Assembly (NCBI GenBank): GCA_012976225.1
Contig: JAAVVG010000021.1
Span: 186,001 to 250,000 of the forward strand
Source: Golubevia sp. BC0850
Lineage: Eukaryota; Basidiomycota; Exobasidiomycetes; Golubeviales; Golubeviaceae
Direction: 5' to 3'
Length of the DNA stretch: 64,000 nt
Below are positions 35,441 through 47,707 of the stretch, piece after piece (the first letter of the stretch is position 1; each line of letters starts with the position of its first letter). The translations under genes and the position numbers were made by a program. Below the pieces are notes generated by a model that saw nothing but the letters and a program-made list of their open reading frames with translations, made no database searches and had not been told where the DNA came from.

Positions 35441-36699
35441 TCACCGCCTGCCTTCTTCCTTCTTGTCTTCATCGAGCGTTCCCGCTCGTCGATCCCTTTC
35501 TCTTTCTTTCTGAGCAACCTTAAGTTCCATATCATTTAGCGCTCGATCGAAGATGATGAACAGCTTAGAGACAGAATCGACCTTCATTGTAAGAGACAAG
35601 ACGAAAGAAAAAGAGATGAACGACAAGTCAGATCAGCTCATTACATTTAAAACCTCTTTCCGGCCCTCAGTTTCAACACTCACCCACTGTCCATATTCGT
35701 TACACAGATTCTGCATCCTAATTTCCATACCCCTCAATTCCGTATCCTTTGCAGTACTTTCCTCCCGAAGTTGCCTCAATTTCGGAATCAGATCGAAATG
35801 ATCAGCTAATTTCCCACTTTCTAAAACTTTCCTATCATCGAGAGATTGACATTCTGAAAGTTGTTTCTCTAGAGATCGGAGATCTGATTCAGCTTCTAAC
35901 AGAAGGGAGAATTGAGATAGAGGATCTAGTTCTGAAGATGAAGGAGAGAGGAGATTTGAGAAATCATCTTGAGTCGAAGATCCTTCTCCGTAAGAGTTTG
36001 AGTGAGATGGAAGAAAGAAAGATGGAGAAAGGTATGGAGAATTTTGGGAATCTGGAGGTGGGGAGATTCAAGAGAGGAGGGGAGTCAGGTAGTGAGTGAC
36101 TTTCAAGACAGTTATTTGTGGCTGCAATCCCTCAATCGTAGATCTCGGATACTGAGAGAGTTCTAGAAGTTGATTTCGAGTTTGACTAGAGTCAACCTTC
36201 TTGGAGGTTGATAACAAAGAAGCGATAGAGGAAAGGTGTGGGCAAGCTCTCTTTCTCCTACTTCTGGCTCCCCTTCCCTGAGCTCCAAGCTCAGCGAAGA
36301 TTCTCTGTCATCTAGTATCATGTTCTGATACATCCCTTCGATTGCCATCAGAGGAAACGAGTTCTCACTCCAGCCTGTTCTTCTCAAGTCTATCCCTCAA
36401 CTCCTTTTCTCTACCTTTCCCTCCCTCCAGCTCCAGCTCCTCAGACCCAATCATCATCTCAACTACTCACAGCTATGTAGAAAATTCACAATTGCCTCAT
36501 CTCCCTGTACCGCCTTCTTCAAACTCTGATCTATCAAAGTAGCTCTCTGTAAAATCGATTTCTGTCTCGATTCCTCTCCATCTCCATCTCCATTCCCCAA
36601 AAGCCCCGACTTCGGTTTTGTTTGAGGATTTTGACCAATGAGAGTTTCCAAAGCTTTGATTCTCAACGATAGAGTGAAAGCGGCGTCTATCCGAGACAT
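35441..36699 (-). CDS. Dynactin subunit 3 (p22/p24)-like protein
   Basis: Coiled-coil subunit of the dynactin shoulder, which links dynein to cargo. The gene has five exons in consistent phase: 36471-36699, about 36290-36375, about 35790-36053, and then the short C-terminal part to 35441. It starts MSRIDAAFTLSLRIKALETL, like other p24 proteins, and reaches EAIVNFLHS. A middle segment carries a Ser-rich insert (SPYLSPSFFLPSHSNSYGEG). The conserved helix LSQFSLLLEAESDLRSLEKQ is followed by KLADHFDLIPKLRQLREEST. The end NLCNEYGQW joins DSVSKLFIIFDRALNDMELK, the typical C-terminal helix, then a charged tail. The first and second introns are less certain. The family call rests on helix pattern and order rather than a strict motif. 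Confidence 0.65.
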
Positions 36700-36848
36700 C
36701 TTTCGAAGAATGATGTTGTGGTTGGGAAGTCACCTGTAACTCTCTCTTTCCTCATCAGAATAAGACTCAAGCACATGAACAAGCAAAATACGCTGCGATT
36801 ATGAATACTTTCTAGAGTACAAAATGAGATAACATGGTTCACCCCCTT

Positions 36849-37626
36849 TCACTTCTCTCCTGGCCTCTTACGTCCACTGACTCTGATTCCATTTTGAACT
36901 CTTGGACCCCAACCTCTGACTTTCTTCTTTGGTTTCGGTTCGATTGCATAGTCTTTTGGATCTAGACCTTGACGAAATTTCTCTAGTGCCCATAGGAGAT
37001 ACCTGTGAAAGATTGACAAGGAGTTAGTCAGAATCCAGGATTCACAGTCAGAAGTTCTCTCCCTCTTCCCCTCCTTGTTCTTGAGCCATTCCTTCTGACC
37101 CTTCCTGGCAATGAGTAGATGAGCACCTCAGTGGCTGATCAGCTGTATCATCAGACGTTTGTTGATGGGTGAGAGCAACTCCTCTCCTCCCTATCTTTCA
37201 CTTTCTTTCCTCAAGAAACCCAATTCATCTGGGCCTTCCAACCTCCTATGATCAGCTTCACCGAAGCTATGACTTATTCTAAAAAACATGTGCTCACCTT
37301 CGATCCTTAATATTCACCCCAGCTCCCTTCAAAGTGTCTCTGTTCAAGGAAAACATTTTCTCCCAATCTTCTCCCACCGCTGATACTACTGATGAGTTGG
37401 AACTCAAATCTCTTCGAGGAGGCCTAGAAATGGAAGCTAAGAATTCAATTGGAGTTGAAATGGACTGCCTGGTTGCGGGGACAGCCTTTGAGTTGGAGGA
37501 AATCGAGGTGGAAGAAAAGGATCTGCAAATCGTCGAAGCTGAGGTTGAGGGATTGTTGACTCTTGAGAATGTGCTTTGTGATGCCAATTTGTTAAAGCTT
37601 TTGAGTGAATTCGTAGTTCGTAACAT
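36849..37626 (-). CDS. Mitochondrial ribosomal protein mS41 (Fyv4, IGR motif)
   Basis: Small-subunit mitoribosome protein with the IGR motif. Two exons (about 37298-37626 and 36849-37002) give 160 residues. A Ser/Arg-rich presequence (MLRTTNSLKSFNKLASQSTF) is followed by TPIEFLASISRPPRRDL (the IGR motif, here ISR), GEDWEKMFSLNRDTLKGAGV and NIKDRRYLLWALEKFRQG. The tail is basic (KPKKKVRGWGPRVQNGIRVS). An in-frame ATG at 37713 would add 29 residues, but it lies only 26 bases from the divergent neighbour's ATG, so the ATG at 37626, which directly starts a mitochondrial signal, is preferred. Confidence 0.78.
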
Positions 37627-37739
37627 CCTTGAAGAGTGGGAGCAGTGGGAGAGAAAGAAAGCTGTGAAGTCACTTGTTCTCAACCGCACTGCTGCACTCG
37701 GAGCTGAACTCATTTATCAGATTTGATTTGAGAACGTCG

Positions 37740-38497
37740 ATGAAGAACCTCCTAATCCCTGGAGTAAAGGTCAAGTAAGTCGTCGACTCAAAGGTTCAAT
37801 CCCTTCAAATCAACTCGAAAGCCATTCTTCAATCCATTCATCCTGTCTAATCTTACCCCTCCTTGATCTCACGCTCTCTATTCCCAGAGCTTCCTCCGGA
37901 ACTTCAAAAGATGCAAAATCAATGCTAGACGATTCGCTTGAAACTTGTTGGTCAGGAGAAGCTCCTTCCGCTTCGAAAGCTACCTTAACCTTCACTCTTC
38001 CAAAAGATGAAGATCAAGATGTCTCAGCTCCAAAGACTGCTATCCAACAGTTGAAGCGGATAGGATTGACTTTTCAAGGTGGCTACTCTGTTCAGAAAGT
38101 CACTTTGATAGTGAAAGTGGAGGAAACGTGGGAGAAGATTGGAGAGGTCTTTCCTAGAGATGGGAATGAGAGACAGGAATTTGAGTGAGTGGGAGAGGGA
38201 GTGTTAGAGATGCTAGGAGTTGAGCATCAATTAATGATTTTCGGCAAATCCCCTGAGGTCTTGAAAGAAAAGAATTGAGGTCAGGAAAGCGCAAGGGCTG
38301 ATATCGATAGCTGATGAACACCTCCATCTCTCTTGATCTCCCATTACTATCTCTCGTCCTCTAGCGTTCCAAGTCTTCCAGGAACGATACCTGCCTCCTC
38401 ACGCTTCTCAGCGCTACGATTAGAGCTCGAGGGGAGCACCGATGACTTTGGAAGGGTCATTGTTTACAGAGTGGCTCTTTGGGCTTCCTCTGAATAG
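37740..38497 (+). CDS. NR2C2AP-like protein (discoidin/F5-8C-like fold)
   Basis: Homologue of the small conserved protein called nuclear receptor 2C2-associated protein in animals; its role in fungi is unknown. Three exons in phase (37740-37774, 37888-38184, 38365-38497) give 154 residues. Diagnostic parts are SMLDDSLETCWSGEAPSASK (the DxxxETCWxS block), RIGLTFQGGYSVQKVTLIVK, then SALRLELEGSTDDFGRVIVY. The C-terminal beta-strand pattern DDFGRVIVYRVALW matches the family end. The short N-terminal exon MKNLLIPGVKVKASSG fits the family's first strand. It is divergent from the mS41 gene with about 110 bases between starts. Confidence 0.8.
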
Positions 38498-38703
38498 ATC
38501 CAGTCCCTTTTCTCCTTGTATCAACATCCTGTAATTCTAAGCATTATTCTTTCAATCCAAACTCGCTGCTGCCAAGGATTAGAATCTTCGGTTTTCCTCC
38601 TTCGAGTTTTCCCAACACGTGAAGGGAGTGACGCGTTTCGAGGAGAGCAAGTTGGAAGCTAGATTTGGCATCGTTCTCTCTTCCACAATCTTGTTCCTTC
38701 AAG
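38498..38703. promoter_or_regulatory. Upstream region of the large coiled-coil gene
   Basis: About 200 bases between tandem genes. CT-rich stretches occur but no TATA. The ATG at 38704 is the first in frame. Confidence 0.3.
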
Positions 38704-41700
38704 ATGGCAGACGATTCAAGTTACTCGAAACCTATCACTCATAGAGACCCGACATATCAAGTAGAAAGTGGAGGGAACGCTTCATTATCATCAGTCAACC
38801 AACAGATGACTTCAACCAACACTCCGGATCCAACATTTTCTTCATCCATCAAGACTCCAACTTCAACTTCTTCTTCAAACAAAAGCGATCAGTCAGAATA
38901 TCTAAGCTCTGTAATCTCACTTCCACCTTCTACTTCTCATGACAATCTAAAAAGATCTTTCAATTCCCTTTCCACAAACGGACTCAATTCCACTTCAATG
39001 AATGATTCACCATCCGTCAATGCTTCAAAGAATAAGGATTCTAGAAAGTTCAGTCAAGATAGGAGCATTTCTAGATTCGGATCGAGGGGTAGAAAGGGTG
39101 GAGGAAGTGGTAGTAGTAGTGGGAGTGACGATGTCTCGAGGGAGGAGGTTGGGAAAGGAAAGCAAACAGAGAGAGCTCAAGGAGTCGAGCAGATGGATGA
39201 TCATAGTGAGTTCTAAGAGACTGAATGAATTGATGATACTCTGGCTGGTTGACTGCAGTTAGGGGGAGACCATGGGGAGAATTTATTGGAGATCCAGGTG
39301 TTGGTGCACAGAGCCTCCTTTGATTGTCAGTCCATGCAAAGTCAATCGCTCAGGCGTTGATCAAATTGCGTTAGCTCAAGATAATCATCATCTCTGTTAA
39401 TTTCTCATTAACTTCTGGCCGATTTGTGGAGATCCCTTTCTAACTCTTCTCCTCTCTCCCCTCCTATCCACTCCCAGGCGCCAAGGAACCATCGACAACC
39501 TCCATAGCAACATCTTCATCCAAATCAAACGCTCTATCTCCTTCATCCTCATCAATTTCGAATCGTCCAACTCAGACCACTCCTCCATCTAGAACTCATC
39601 AAGTCCTACAAGCCACTAACAACACCTCAACTCCAGGCTCCGCTTTACGTGGTATCCTTCGACCTTTCGAAATTCCTGGAACCGGTAGAAGTGTCAAGTT
39701 CACTAGAAGACTTTACGATGATGGAAACGAAAGTGAAATCAGTGCTAGTATGAGCATGAGCAGAGGTTCAGAAAAGGAGAATGTGGAAGTAAAGGGACTA
39801 CCTGCCTCATCTTCTCCAGACACAATTCTAGATAACCAGGAGAGAAGTAGATCTTTGGATGAGTCTGGTGACGTTTCGAAGGAGCTTAGAGAGGACGCTA
39901 GTTTCGCTTCGTCTACCAAACTGGGGTTTGGAAGGATGAGCTCTCAGTCACTTGGATCTAATCCCGACAGAGATCAAGAAAATGCCCTGGCAGAGCTCAG
40001 CAACACTTTCTCGAGTGAAGGAAGTGGAAATCAAAGTAGAGACGGAGGCAAGAATTCATTCAATTCCTGGCAATCGAGTCCTACTGTCAAGATCTCTCCT
40101 TCTGCAGCAGTAGTAGCAGGCTCGTCTGAGGATGCTAGTCAAACAGGATCCCTCTCTCAACTCTCGATTCCTTCGCCTGGACACGAGGAAGCCGAGGTAT
40201 CTCAGGATCTCAGCCTCCGTAGCTCTCAACAAGAAGAGGAAGTTCAAGAAGCTCGTCCAGATTCACCTTCTAGATCCCTTATCCTTCAAACAGACGGAGA
40301 TTTCTCGAATCTTCTCGATGGATCTCTAGCAGGTGGGAAAGAAGCTCGTCAGCGCTTTTCAAATCCATCTTTCTCCGAAAACGACTTTCGTTCTAAGAAC
40401 ATCCTCAAGGCTGGAAAGCAGAGCCCTGCCAAAGCATTGCTCCAAGCAAGAGAGAAAGAGAGGAGAGAAGATGAGATGAGAGTTTTGCAAGGGAAGGATG
40501 GTCAAGATGAGGCTTCAAATAGAAAAGCTCCGAAGCCACGATTTGGAAGCGTAGAGTCGGAAACTGGGACTGACAGCTTCAGTCTGGATGCTAGTCTACT
40601 CTTCAAGGAAGGAAGGAAATTGAATGAAGCTTACAGACGTCAAAGCGAGGGAGCTAGTAACGCTTCACCTCCTCCAGCTCAACGAGAGAAGGAAGTTCCT
40701 CAAGAACAAGAGTCACAGATCAAGAGTCCGTTTCAAGATGAGGTTGGCTCAGCTCGTTTAGAAGATACCAGTCGAAGCTCTTCAAATACAACGCCACGAT
40801 CTCCGCTTCTATCTGCGGCTCACACGAACTCTCTCAGTGCCATCTCTCGTGCCACCCTTCCGCCTCAGAGAAAGCAGTTCGATTCAGTCGACGCTTCTTT
40901 CTCTTCCTCTATCTCTTCTCTCTCTGCTAGTCAATCTTCCCATTCTTCGAAAGGCAAAGGAAAAGAGACGCAAGAACCATCCCTCTCAGTCTCGAAAGAC
41001 TCTTCAATCTGGAAGTCTCCGATCCAAGCCAAGAACATCCACCCAAACTCAAACAGCCCTTCATCGCCAAACCTTCCGCAACCTCCTTCTGAGACTACAG
41101 TCATCAACAGAAAAGGTAGAAGATCTTCTGGTGCGATGAGTGGAGCTTCCTACCAGAGCTTCGTCACAGCTCGCAGTGAGAAAGATATGGATCGAGAACT
41201 GCAGCAGGACGATTCGAGAGACGACGAAGAAGAAGACAAGGAGGCAAAGTCTCACTTCCACTCCATTTCAAGCACTCCTCAGACTCGTAAAGCACCTCGT
41301 GCCTCGACTTCGCTTCTGGCCAGTCCAGAGATCTCAGATCGTTCACGTGGCAGCCCAGCTTCGTCCTCTCCTCTCTCGAGGGGAGAGGCCAGTTCTCTGA
41401 AGCCATCGTTCTCAATTCACGAAGATAAGGTGGACTCAGAAGCTTCTCCCATTCAGACGAATAGGCAGTCCAACATCTGTTCTCTCCAGGGTTTCAGCTC
41501 GGTCAATCAAGTGCAAGACGTTGTGGAAGAGGAAGAAGAGGGAGAAGGTCAAGATGAGAATTCACTGCCTCCGAATCCTGTTCTCACCGCGGCGCCTGCT
41601 CGGGGTCCCAATCAATCCCCTATTCTTTCTCGTGCTCCTCTGCAGGACGTCACTACAGCCCACTCTCCTCCCACTTCGCCTGCAAGATCTCCAGTCCAAC

Positions 41701-44700
41701 GCAGAAGAAGAAGATCGTCTCTCTCGCAATCTCACACTCCTGAAAGCCTCGGAGTGGCTCCGAACATTGTAGTCGCCTCTCGCAACCTTTCAAATTCTTT
41801 CGGCTCTAGTCTTGGCTCTCATCAAGCCAATGAGAGTGCAACATCAGCTCTACAGAGGATTCAGAACAGTGGACCTGTTGATTCTCATCAAGCAGTTCAA
41901 GCAACAGGCAGAGCTCTTTCAGAGACCTTCGCTGCATTCACCAAGATCCACAAGCATCAACCTTGGTATCAGGAGCTCAAGGACGTCTTTTCTATTCTGC
42001 AGAACATCGACGCAGTTCAAGTTCAACGTAGCAGTGACTTGCTAACCAGAGCCAAGTGCGCAGAGAACGATTCTTCAATTCTGAGAACAAGATTGATTCA
42101 AGAGGACAACCTTTCCCAATTTCAAGGAGCTGAATTGAGGGAATTGAAATCGGCCTTGAAAGAGGCTGAGGAGAAAGGTTCTGAACACGAGAAATGGGCA
42201 AAGGACATCCTCGATCATCTAGACGAGAGGAAGAAGAACGATAACGAAAGGGAGGAATTGCTGAAACGTTTCGAGCAAGAAAGAAAGGATTGGGAAGTCA
42301 GGACTGCTGTTGCAGCAGCCAACAACTCTGCTGGAAATTCGCCTTCCCGATCGACAACTCCTACTGATCGCCTCTCTTTCAGTCGAGAAGATCACCAAGC
42401 TGCTATCGAAGACGCCAAACAAAGAGCAGTAGATTCTTGTCAAAGAGATTTCGAAGTCCAGGCTTATCGTACCCAACAAGAACACGAGGCTCAAGTCGAA
42501 CGTCTCGAATCAGAACTTCAGAAAGCTAGAGAAGAAGCTGAAGAAGCTGTCACCTCCAATGAGAATCTGATTGAAGAACAAGAAAAACTCTCAAAGCTCA
42601 ATGAAGATCTCAAGATCAAGTTGGAGAACATTCAACAATCTCAGGCAGAAGAGCAGGAGAGGTCGGTGGAAAGGCTCGAGGGAGAGAAGAAGGATCGAGA
42701 TGAAATAGAATCTAGGATCAGAGTATTGGAGAGTAGAGTGGAAGAACTTCAGAACGAATTGTCTGCAGCCGACTCCGCCGTCGATGAAGCCAAGAAAGAG
42801 GTCGAAGAGCTCACGGAAGAACAGGAACAGCTTCGCGACCAGCTAGGAGCTTCTGAGGCTCAGGTCGAACAACTCCAATTGGACCTAGAGAGTCTCCAAT
42901 CTCTCGAAGAAAGACACGAGGACGTCAAGGAACAGCTTGAGGCAGCTCTTCAAGAATACTCAGAGACCTCTGAGCGTCTCCAAGAGCTCGAAGAAAGGTA
43001 CGCAGAGCTCGAATCGAACCACCAGAACGAACTCTCTGTTCTCGGAAGTGAGCTACATGCAAAGCAGGAGTCAATGCTTCAAGAACTGAATAAGGCTCAG
43101 AGAGAACTTGCTGATTTCAGGAATTTGTCGACTTCTCAAGACGACAGGTTTAAGGAAATCGAAGGTCAACTTCACGCCGCTGAGGATAGGGAGCGAGGTT
43201 CTGAGAAGACGATTCAACGCCTGGAAGATCAGATCTCAGAGATGGTTTCTGCTTCCAAAGCTTCAAGAACTGGACTCGAAAGAGAGAGAGATTCGGTCCA
43301 GCTACTTCTTAACCAAGCTGACGAGCAACGGAAAGACGACTTGGCTAACATCGGAAGATTGACTTCCTCTAGTGTAGAAGCCAACAAAGGACTAGAGACG
43401 CTTCAAAAGTCTAACCAGTATTTGGAAGAGGTCATTGCCGGTCTCAAAGTCGATGTCAAGCGATTGGAGAAATCGAGAAGGTCCAACCGAGAAGAGACAG
43501 CGAACCTCAACCAGCAAGCCACTGTCGACTATGACAGAATCACTCAGCTAGAAGAAGAGATCAAGAGCCTCAAATCAAACCCGGATCAAGCGAACTTGAA
43601 TCTCAAAGTAGACGGAGAAAATGCAAGAGAAGTTGAACAGTTGAAGAAGAAAATCCGAGAGCTGCAGAGCCAATCTGCTCATCACGATCTCGACCTTCAT
43701 CGTCTCAACTCTGCCAATTCGAAGTTGCATGAGATCAACCAGCAATTTAGGATCGCTTTGTGAGTAGTGCGTTTGGAATTTCTCAGACGCTTGACTTCGT
43801 TGCTGACCTTCTCTTCCCTTCTCCGCCTTCGCAGATCTGCCAAACAACAAGAACTGTCTCTCCTCAAGCGAGGCGTTCTTCCCCGTCGCGAGACCGGCCA
43901 GAGTACTCCGACTCAGCAGTCGGCGGTGATGGCTAGAGCAGATTCTCAAGACGGGCTCAATCACCAAGATTCGTCGACCTTGGAAAGAAGTGTGGTGGCG
44001 CTGCAGAAAGGACCTTCTGCACCTCAAATCAACTCAGCTGCTCTCAGAGCTGCTAGAAGGAAGACGATCGATCCTAGCGATTCCATCCCTCTCAGAAGAG
44101 CTGGGACTTCTGTGACAACCAGACCTGTCATTCCTGGCCAAGGAGGAGCAAGCAGAAGGCCGTCTCTCGCTGGAAGAACCTCTGCTTCCAACTCATCTAC
44201 AGGCCGCACTTCTCGCTTGGCTGTCACCTCTTCTCGTCCATCTTCGAATGACGCCAGTCAGGATATCGATAGCAGCGCCATGCCGCCTCCCGCTACCAGG
44301 CGTCCTCGATCGGATGCCATTAGCTCTGTAGCTCCCAGACCAAGTGTCACCTCAAGTGCAAGTTCAGTCTCTAGATCTTCAATCAAGCCTTCAGAACATT
44401 CAGCAACTAGACACTCCAGAGCGTCCTCGATCGCCTCAACCTCAAGACTCAGCGACCTTTCAGAAGTCGACGCGGAAACTGCAATTGGCAAGCTTACTAT
44501 CAGCCAAAGCAGGGGTGCAAGAGAGAAGGAAAGAGAGAGAATTAGAAGGGTCGAAGAAGAGAAAGAAATGGATCTCTCGGAGCTGACGATGAGTGCTAGC
44601 GGATCCCTCTCGAGAAAGCTGGCAACGAGAAAATCTACTGCTGCTGCGTTGGATAAAGAGAATCACTTTCAGAAAGACGAGAGCGTCAGTGCCAAAGCTA

Positions 44701-44816
44701 GGAGGATATCTCTAGCCCCCTGTGTCCCTGTCAACAGAGTTGGAGCTAGAGCAGAGAAAGATGTGAAGGAGAAGGAAGTTGGGGTCAGTAGAAAGAGAAG
44801 TGCTGTACCGGCGTGA
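38704..44816 (+). CDS. Large Ser-rich coiled-coil protein, putative spindle/cytoskeletal scaffold
   Basis: 1921 residues in three exons (38704-39205, 39478-43759, 43835-44816; phases agree). The first 1000 residues are Ser/Pro/Glu low complexity with many SP and TP sites. At about 225-245 is the motif ALRGILRPFEIPGTGRSVKF. It resembles SILxTPGT...VxF motifs of spindle-pole proteins such as Cut12, and RSVKF fits the R/K-x-V-x-F docking site of protein phosphatase 1. A long coiled coil runs from about 1000 to 1595 (for example EELTEEQEQLRDQLGASEAQ), followed by KQQELSLLKRGVLPRR. A basic Ser-rich tail with RKTIDPSDSIPLRR and KRSAVPA follows. I infer a spindle-pole or cortical scaffold regulated by kinase and phosphatase; no domain proves it. 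Confidence 0.8.
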
Positions 44817-45195
44817 TCATATTCAATTCTTTGAACTGTTAATGTTGTTTTTGTTTTTGTTTCGGTTGTCGCCAATTTTCCTTTCATGTACCGTTATGTT
44901 TCATTGCTCATTCAAACAAAGATTGTGATTTGTGTTTCTGCATTGAAGATCCTGACCACTTCTGACGTCAAGACAACTCTTCTGGGTTTCAAGCTCACCC
45001 ACTCAGAAATAAAGAGGATGGGATAACCACTGTCCTGCAAAGGTCCATTCGTTCAAACCACTGAGCTGGTCACGGATTATGGGGCTCCGAGAACTTACGT
45101 AACTTCGGTCGTACAAGCGCTCCACCTTTTCTGGGATTCCCCTTAAATAATCTTATTTCTTTCTCTTGTTCTTCTTGCTCCTCTTCCTCCTTCGC
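44817..45195. other. Spacer between coiled-coil gene and DNA glycosylase gene
   Basis: About 380 bases between tandem genes. TTAAATAA near 45143 could serve as an AT-rich core promoter element for the glycosylase gene. Nothing else seen. Confidence 0.35.
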
Positions 45196-46657
45196 ATGCT
45201 CAAGAATATCATTCCAAAACACACTTCGTATCGCAACTGCTTCTCTTCCAAAGTACCCTACAGCGCAACTAGTAGACTCTCAACCTCTTCATTCAGTCCT
45301 CGATTGGCTCAACAAACTAAGAACAATCCGACAATGAAACAGGACCAATCTCCTAAGGATTTGAACCAGAAAAAGAGAAGCACCAGAGGTCGTAACAACG
45401 GCGTGAAATCAGAGGCGAAGACGGGCAAGGTGAGATTCAACTTCCAGAGAGCGTACAAGCACCGAATGAATCAACGTCAAATCTCTTGTTTAGTTTTCCT
45501 ACCTGAAGCAGAGATGTTTCAAGAACTAGATACTCTGACGTTAACCTTCTGCACTCCTCCTTCCTCTCGTTGGGCATTCTCAGTCTAAAAGACCGGCCCC
45601 TCCTCTCAGCTCTTCAGCAGGCTCGCCTCCGAGAAAGAAGCAGGCTGCTACTTCATCTCAAGCTTTAGAAACAAATGATACTCTCTCTGAGCAGAAGAAA
45701 GACAGGTCGGAGGACGAAGCGGAGGTTTCGACAAAGAAGTGGAAAGACTTCCAAAAGTTTTCTGGTGGCAAATCACCCTTCCCCGACTTTGCAGCTCCAA
45801 CTCCAGCTCAATGCCAGCAAGTAAACGAGATTCTAGTCTCACTGCACGGAACCAGGGAGATCAAAGCCGAGGGAGCTCAGAACGCGGACGGAAAGGATCG
45901 GCCAAGCTACTATGACGATGTTTTGGAGGCTCTCGTCTATGGAACTCTTTGTCAAGCAACTAATGAGGACAATGCTATCAGGCAGATTAAGAGCATGGAC
46001 AAGACTTACGGATCCTGGAGGAACGTTGAAGAGATTGTGAAGCAGGGGCAGGAGAAGTTCGCAGAGGCACTGAAGTGTGGAGGCATGCACCAAAGGTCAG
46101 TACCAGAGAAACACTAGAAGGGAAAGTGATTGATGCTTTTCTATCGCCCTCGATATCCTAGACGAAGAAGAGACGAGGTCTGCTGGCAGACAAGGACTCG
46201 TAAGACCCAACAGCTCCCTTACACACAGAAATCTTCCATTCCTCTTCTCAGAAAGTCGAAGTTTTTGATGAACATCTTCGACCAGGTCAAGCAGGAGCAA
46301 GGCGTCTACTCTCTCAATCACTTAAAGGAGCTGGATGATTCAGAGGTGATGAGACAACTTCTTGCACTCAAAGGGATCGGACCTAAGACGGCCTCTTGCA
46401 TCATGAGTCTATGCATGGAGAGAGAAGTTTTTGTTGTCGATGTTCACATCCACCGAATCGTGGGAGGACTGGGATGGAGACCACTCAAAGCGACTCCTGA
46501 GCAAGCCAGAGCTCACCTGGAAGCCAGGATTCCCACTGAGTTCAAATACAGTCTTCACCTTCTCTTCATCGACCATGGACGGAACTGTTCGGAATGTAAA
46601 GCTGGTGGAAAGAAGTTGGGAGAATGTGAAATTAGAAAGCTTTACGGGGGAAAATAG
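45196..46657 (+). CDS. HhH-GPD DNA glycosylase (endonuclease III-like)
   Basis: Base-excision-repair glycosylase, 383 residues, three exons (45196-45429, 45584-46095, 46252-46657). The helix-hairpin-helix reads LLALKGIGPKTASCIMSLCM, with the catalytic Lys of the GxKTA position retained. The catalytic Asp is in VFVVDVHIHRIVGGLGW. Before them are VLEALVYGTLCQATNEDNAI (the LSxQT-like block) and LKELDDSEVMRQ. The end HLLFIDHGRNCSECKAGGKK leads to GECEIRKLY; the spacing C-x2-C-x8-C is not the C-x6-C-x2-C-x5-C of iron-sulfur endonuclease III, so the cluster is altered or absent. The N-terminus has a mitochondrial-type presequence and then a second Met before a basic KKRSTRGRNN stretch, suggesting mitochondrial plus nuclear forms. 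Confidence 0.85.
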
Positions 46658-47707
46658 CTCAGGTGTTTGGCTTCGGTACTGTCCTTGTCGACGACGATTG
46701 GCAATTTCGTCTGTGCTCCTGATTCGTTTTGCTTTTCTCCTTCAAAGTCGTGCTTGTTCATTCTGCTCTGCTGTTCCAAAAAAACTTCAATGTAGATCCC
46801 TTCTTCCCCTGACCTCTTCATTTCCAAGTCTTGAAACCACACAACCCATCTCATTGGCTCCGAGAATTCCAGAAACCTTAAGCACATTGGTAAAGAGCTG
46901 TAAAAGATAGAGTTACTCTGGTAAAGCTTTGGATCCAAACAGAAACCGAGGACTGTTTCCAAGCTTCTTTTCCTTCTTTGTCTGCAGTACTCCATGCCCT
47001 TCGACGTTTCCCTTCAAACACAAGCGGTTTTACTCTTTAATTCGAACCTAGAAGCTTGATAGCGGCTGATATCTTTTCATGACGGGTAGGCTCGTTTCTG
47101 TTATAAGTCCACCAGCTCTTCAGTCAATAGCCAATGGGACCGTCAAGGTCGTTGTCGTCCCACCCAACCCTTTCCCTAACTACAACCTCATAAGAATCAA
47201 ACATAGACGTGGACGTGTGAATACTGATTTCTTCTAAATCCAGTGTTTCTACTTGAATTAAGGCATCTGCTTCCCCTTTAAACTTTTCAGCTTAGGCATC
47301 TTGAACTCACTTATTGAAGCTTGAAGCTTGAAGCTTCTTGCGCTGCCTCTCGACAACATTGGATGAACTCCATGACAGTATGTAGACGATACAAATCAAC
47401 GTGAAAACGCTTTAAAGACGGTAGTGATGTTTCCTGTCCATCTCCACATTTCGAAGTTGAAAAGAAGAAGAGAGTTTACCTCTTACTGAAAGCAGAAGAG
47501 AAGGCCGAAGGATGAAACTCCAACAACTCTTCGTTAAAAACTTGAGTCTAGTTGCTTCACTGTCCAGTATATCTTCTGAAGTCTGCAAAGATCAAATTCG
47601 AATGACAAATGCAGAGTTGAGGATATTTGTGACTGATGGTGGGCTTTGCGGGAGATCTACTTTGCGTATACTTCTCCTCCTTCCTTCCCACCCTCAACAT
47701 CCAACAA
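46658..47707. other. Intergenic region, about 1 kb
   Basis: Tandem genes flank this spacer. It contains three perfect copies of TTGAAGC at 47314-47334 and otherwise unremarkable sequence. No open frame with a domain and no RNA gene recognised; the right part should hold the promoter of the BAP31-like gene. Confidence 0.4.
47314..47334. repeat. Short tandem repeat TTGAAGC x3
   Basis: Three head-to-tail copies of a 7-base unit, partly palindromic because it contains AAGCTT at each junction. Located about 375 bases upstream of the BAP31-like start. Confidence 0.7.
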
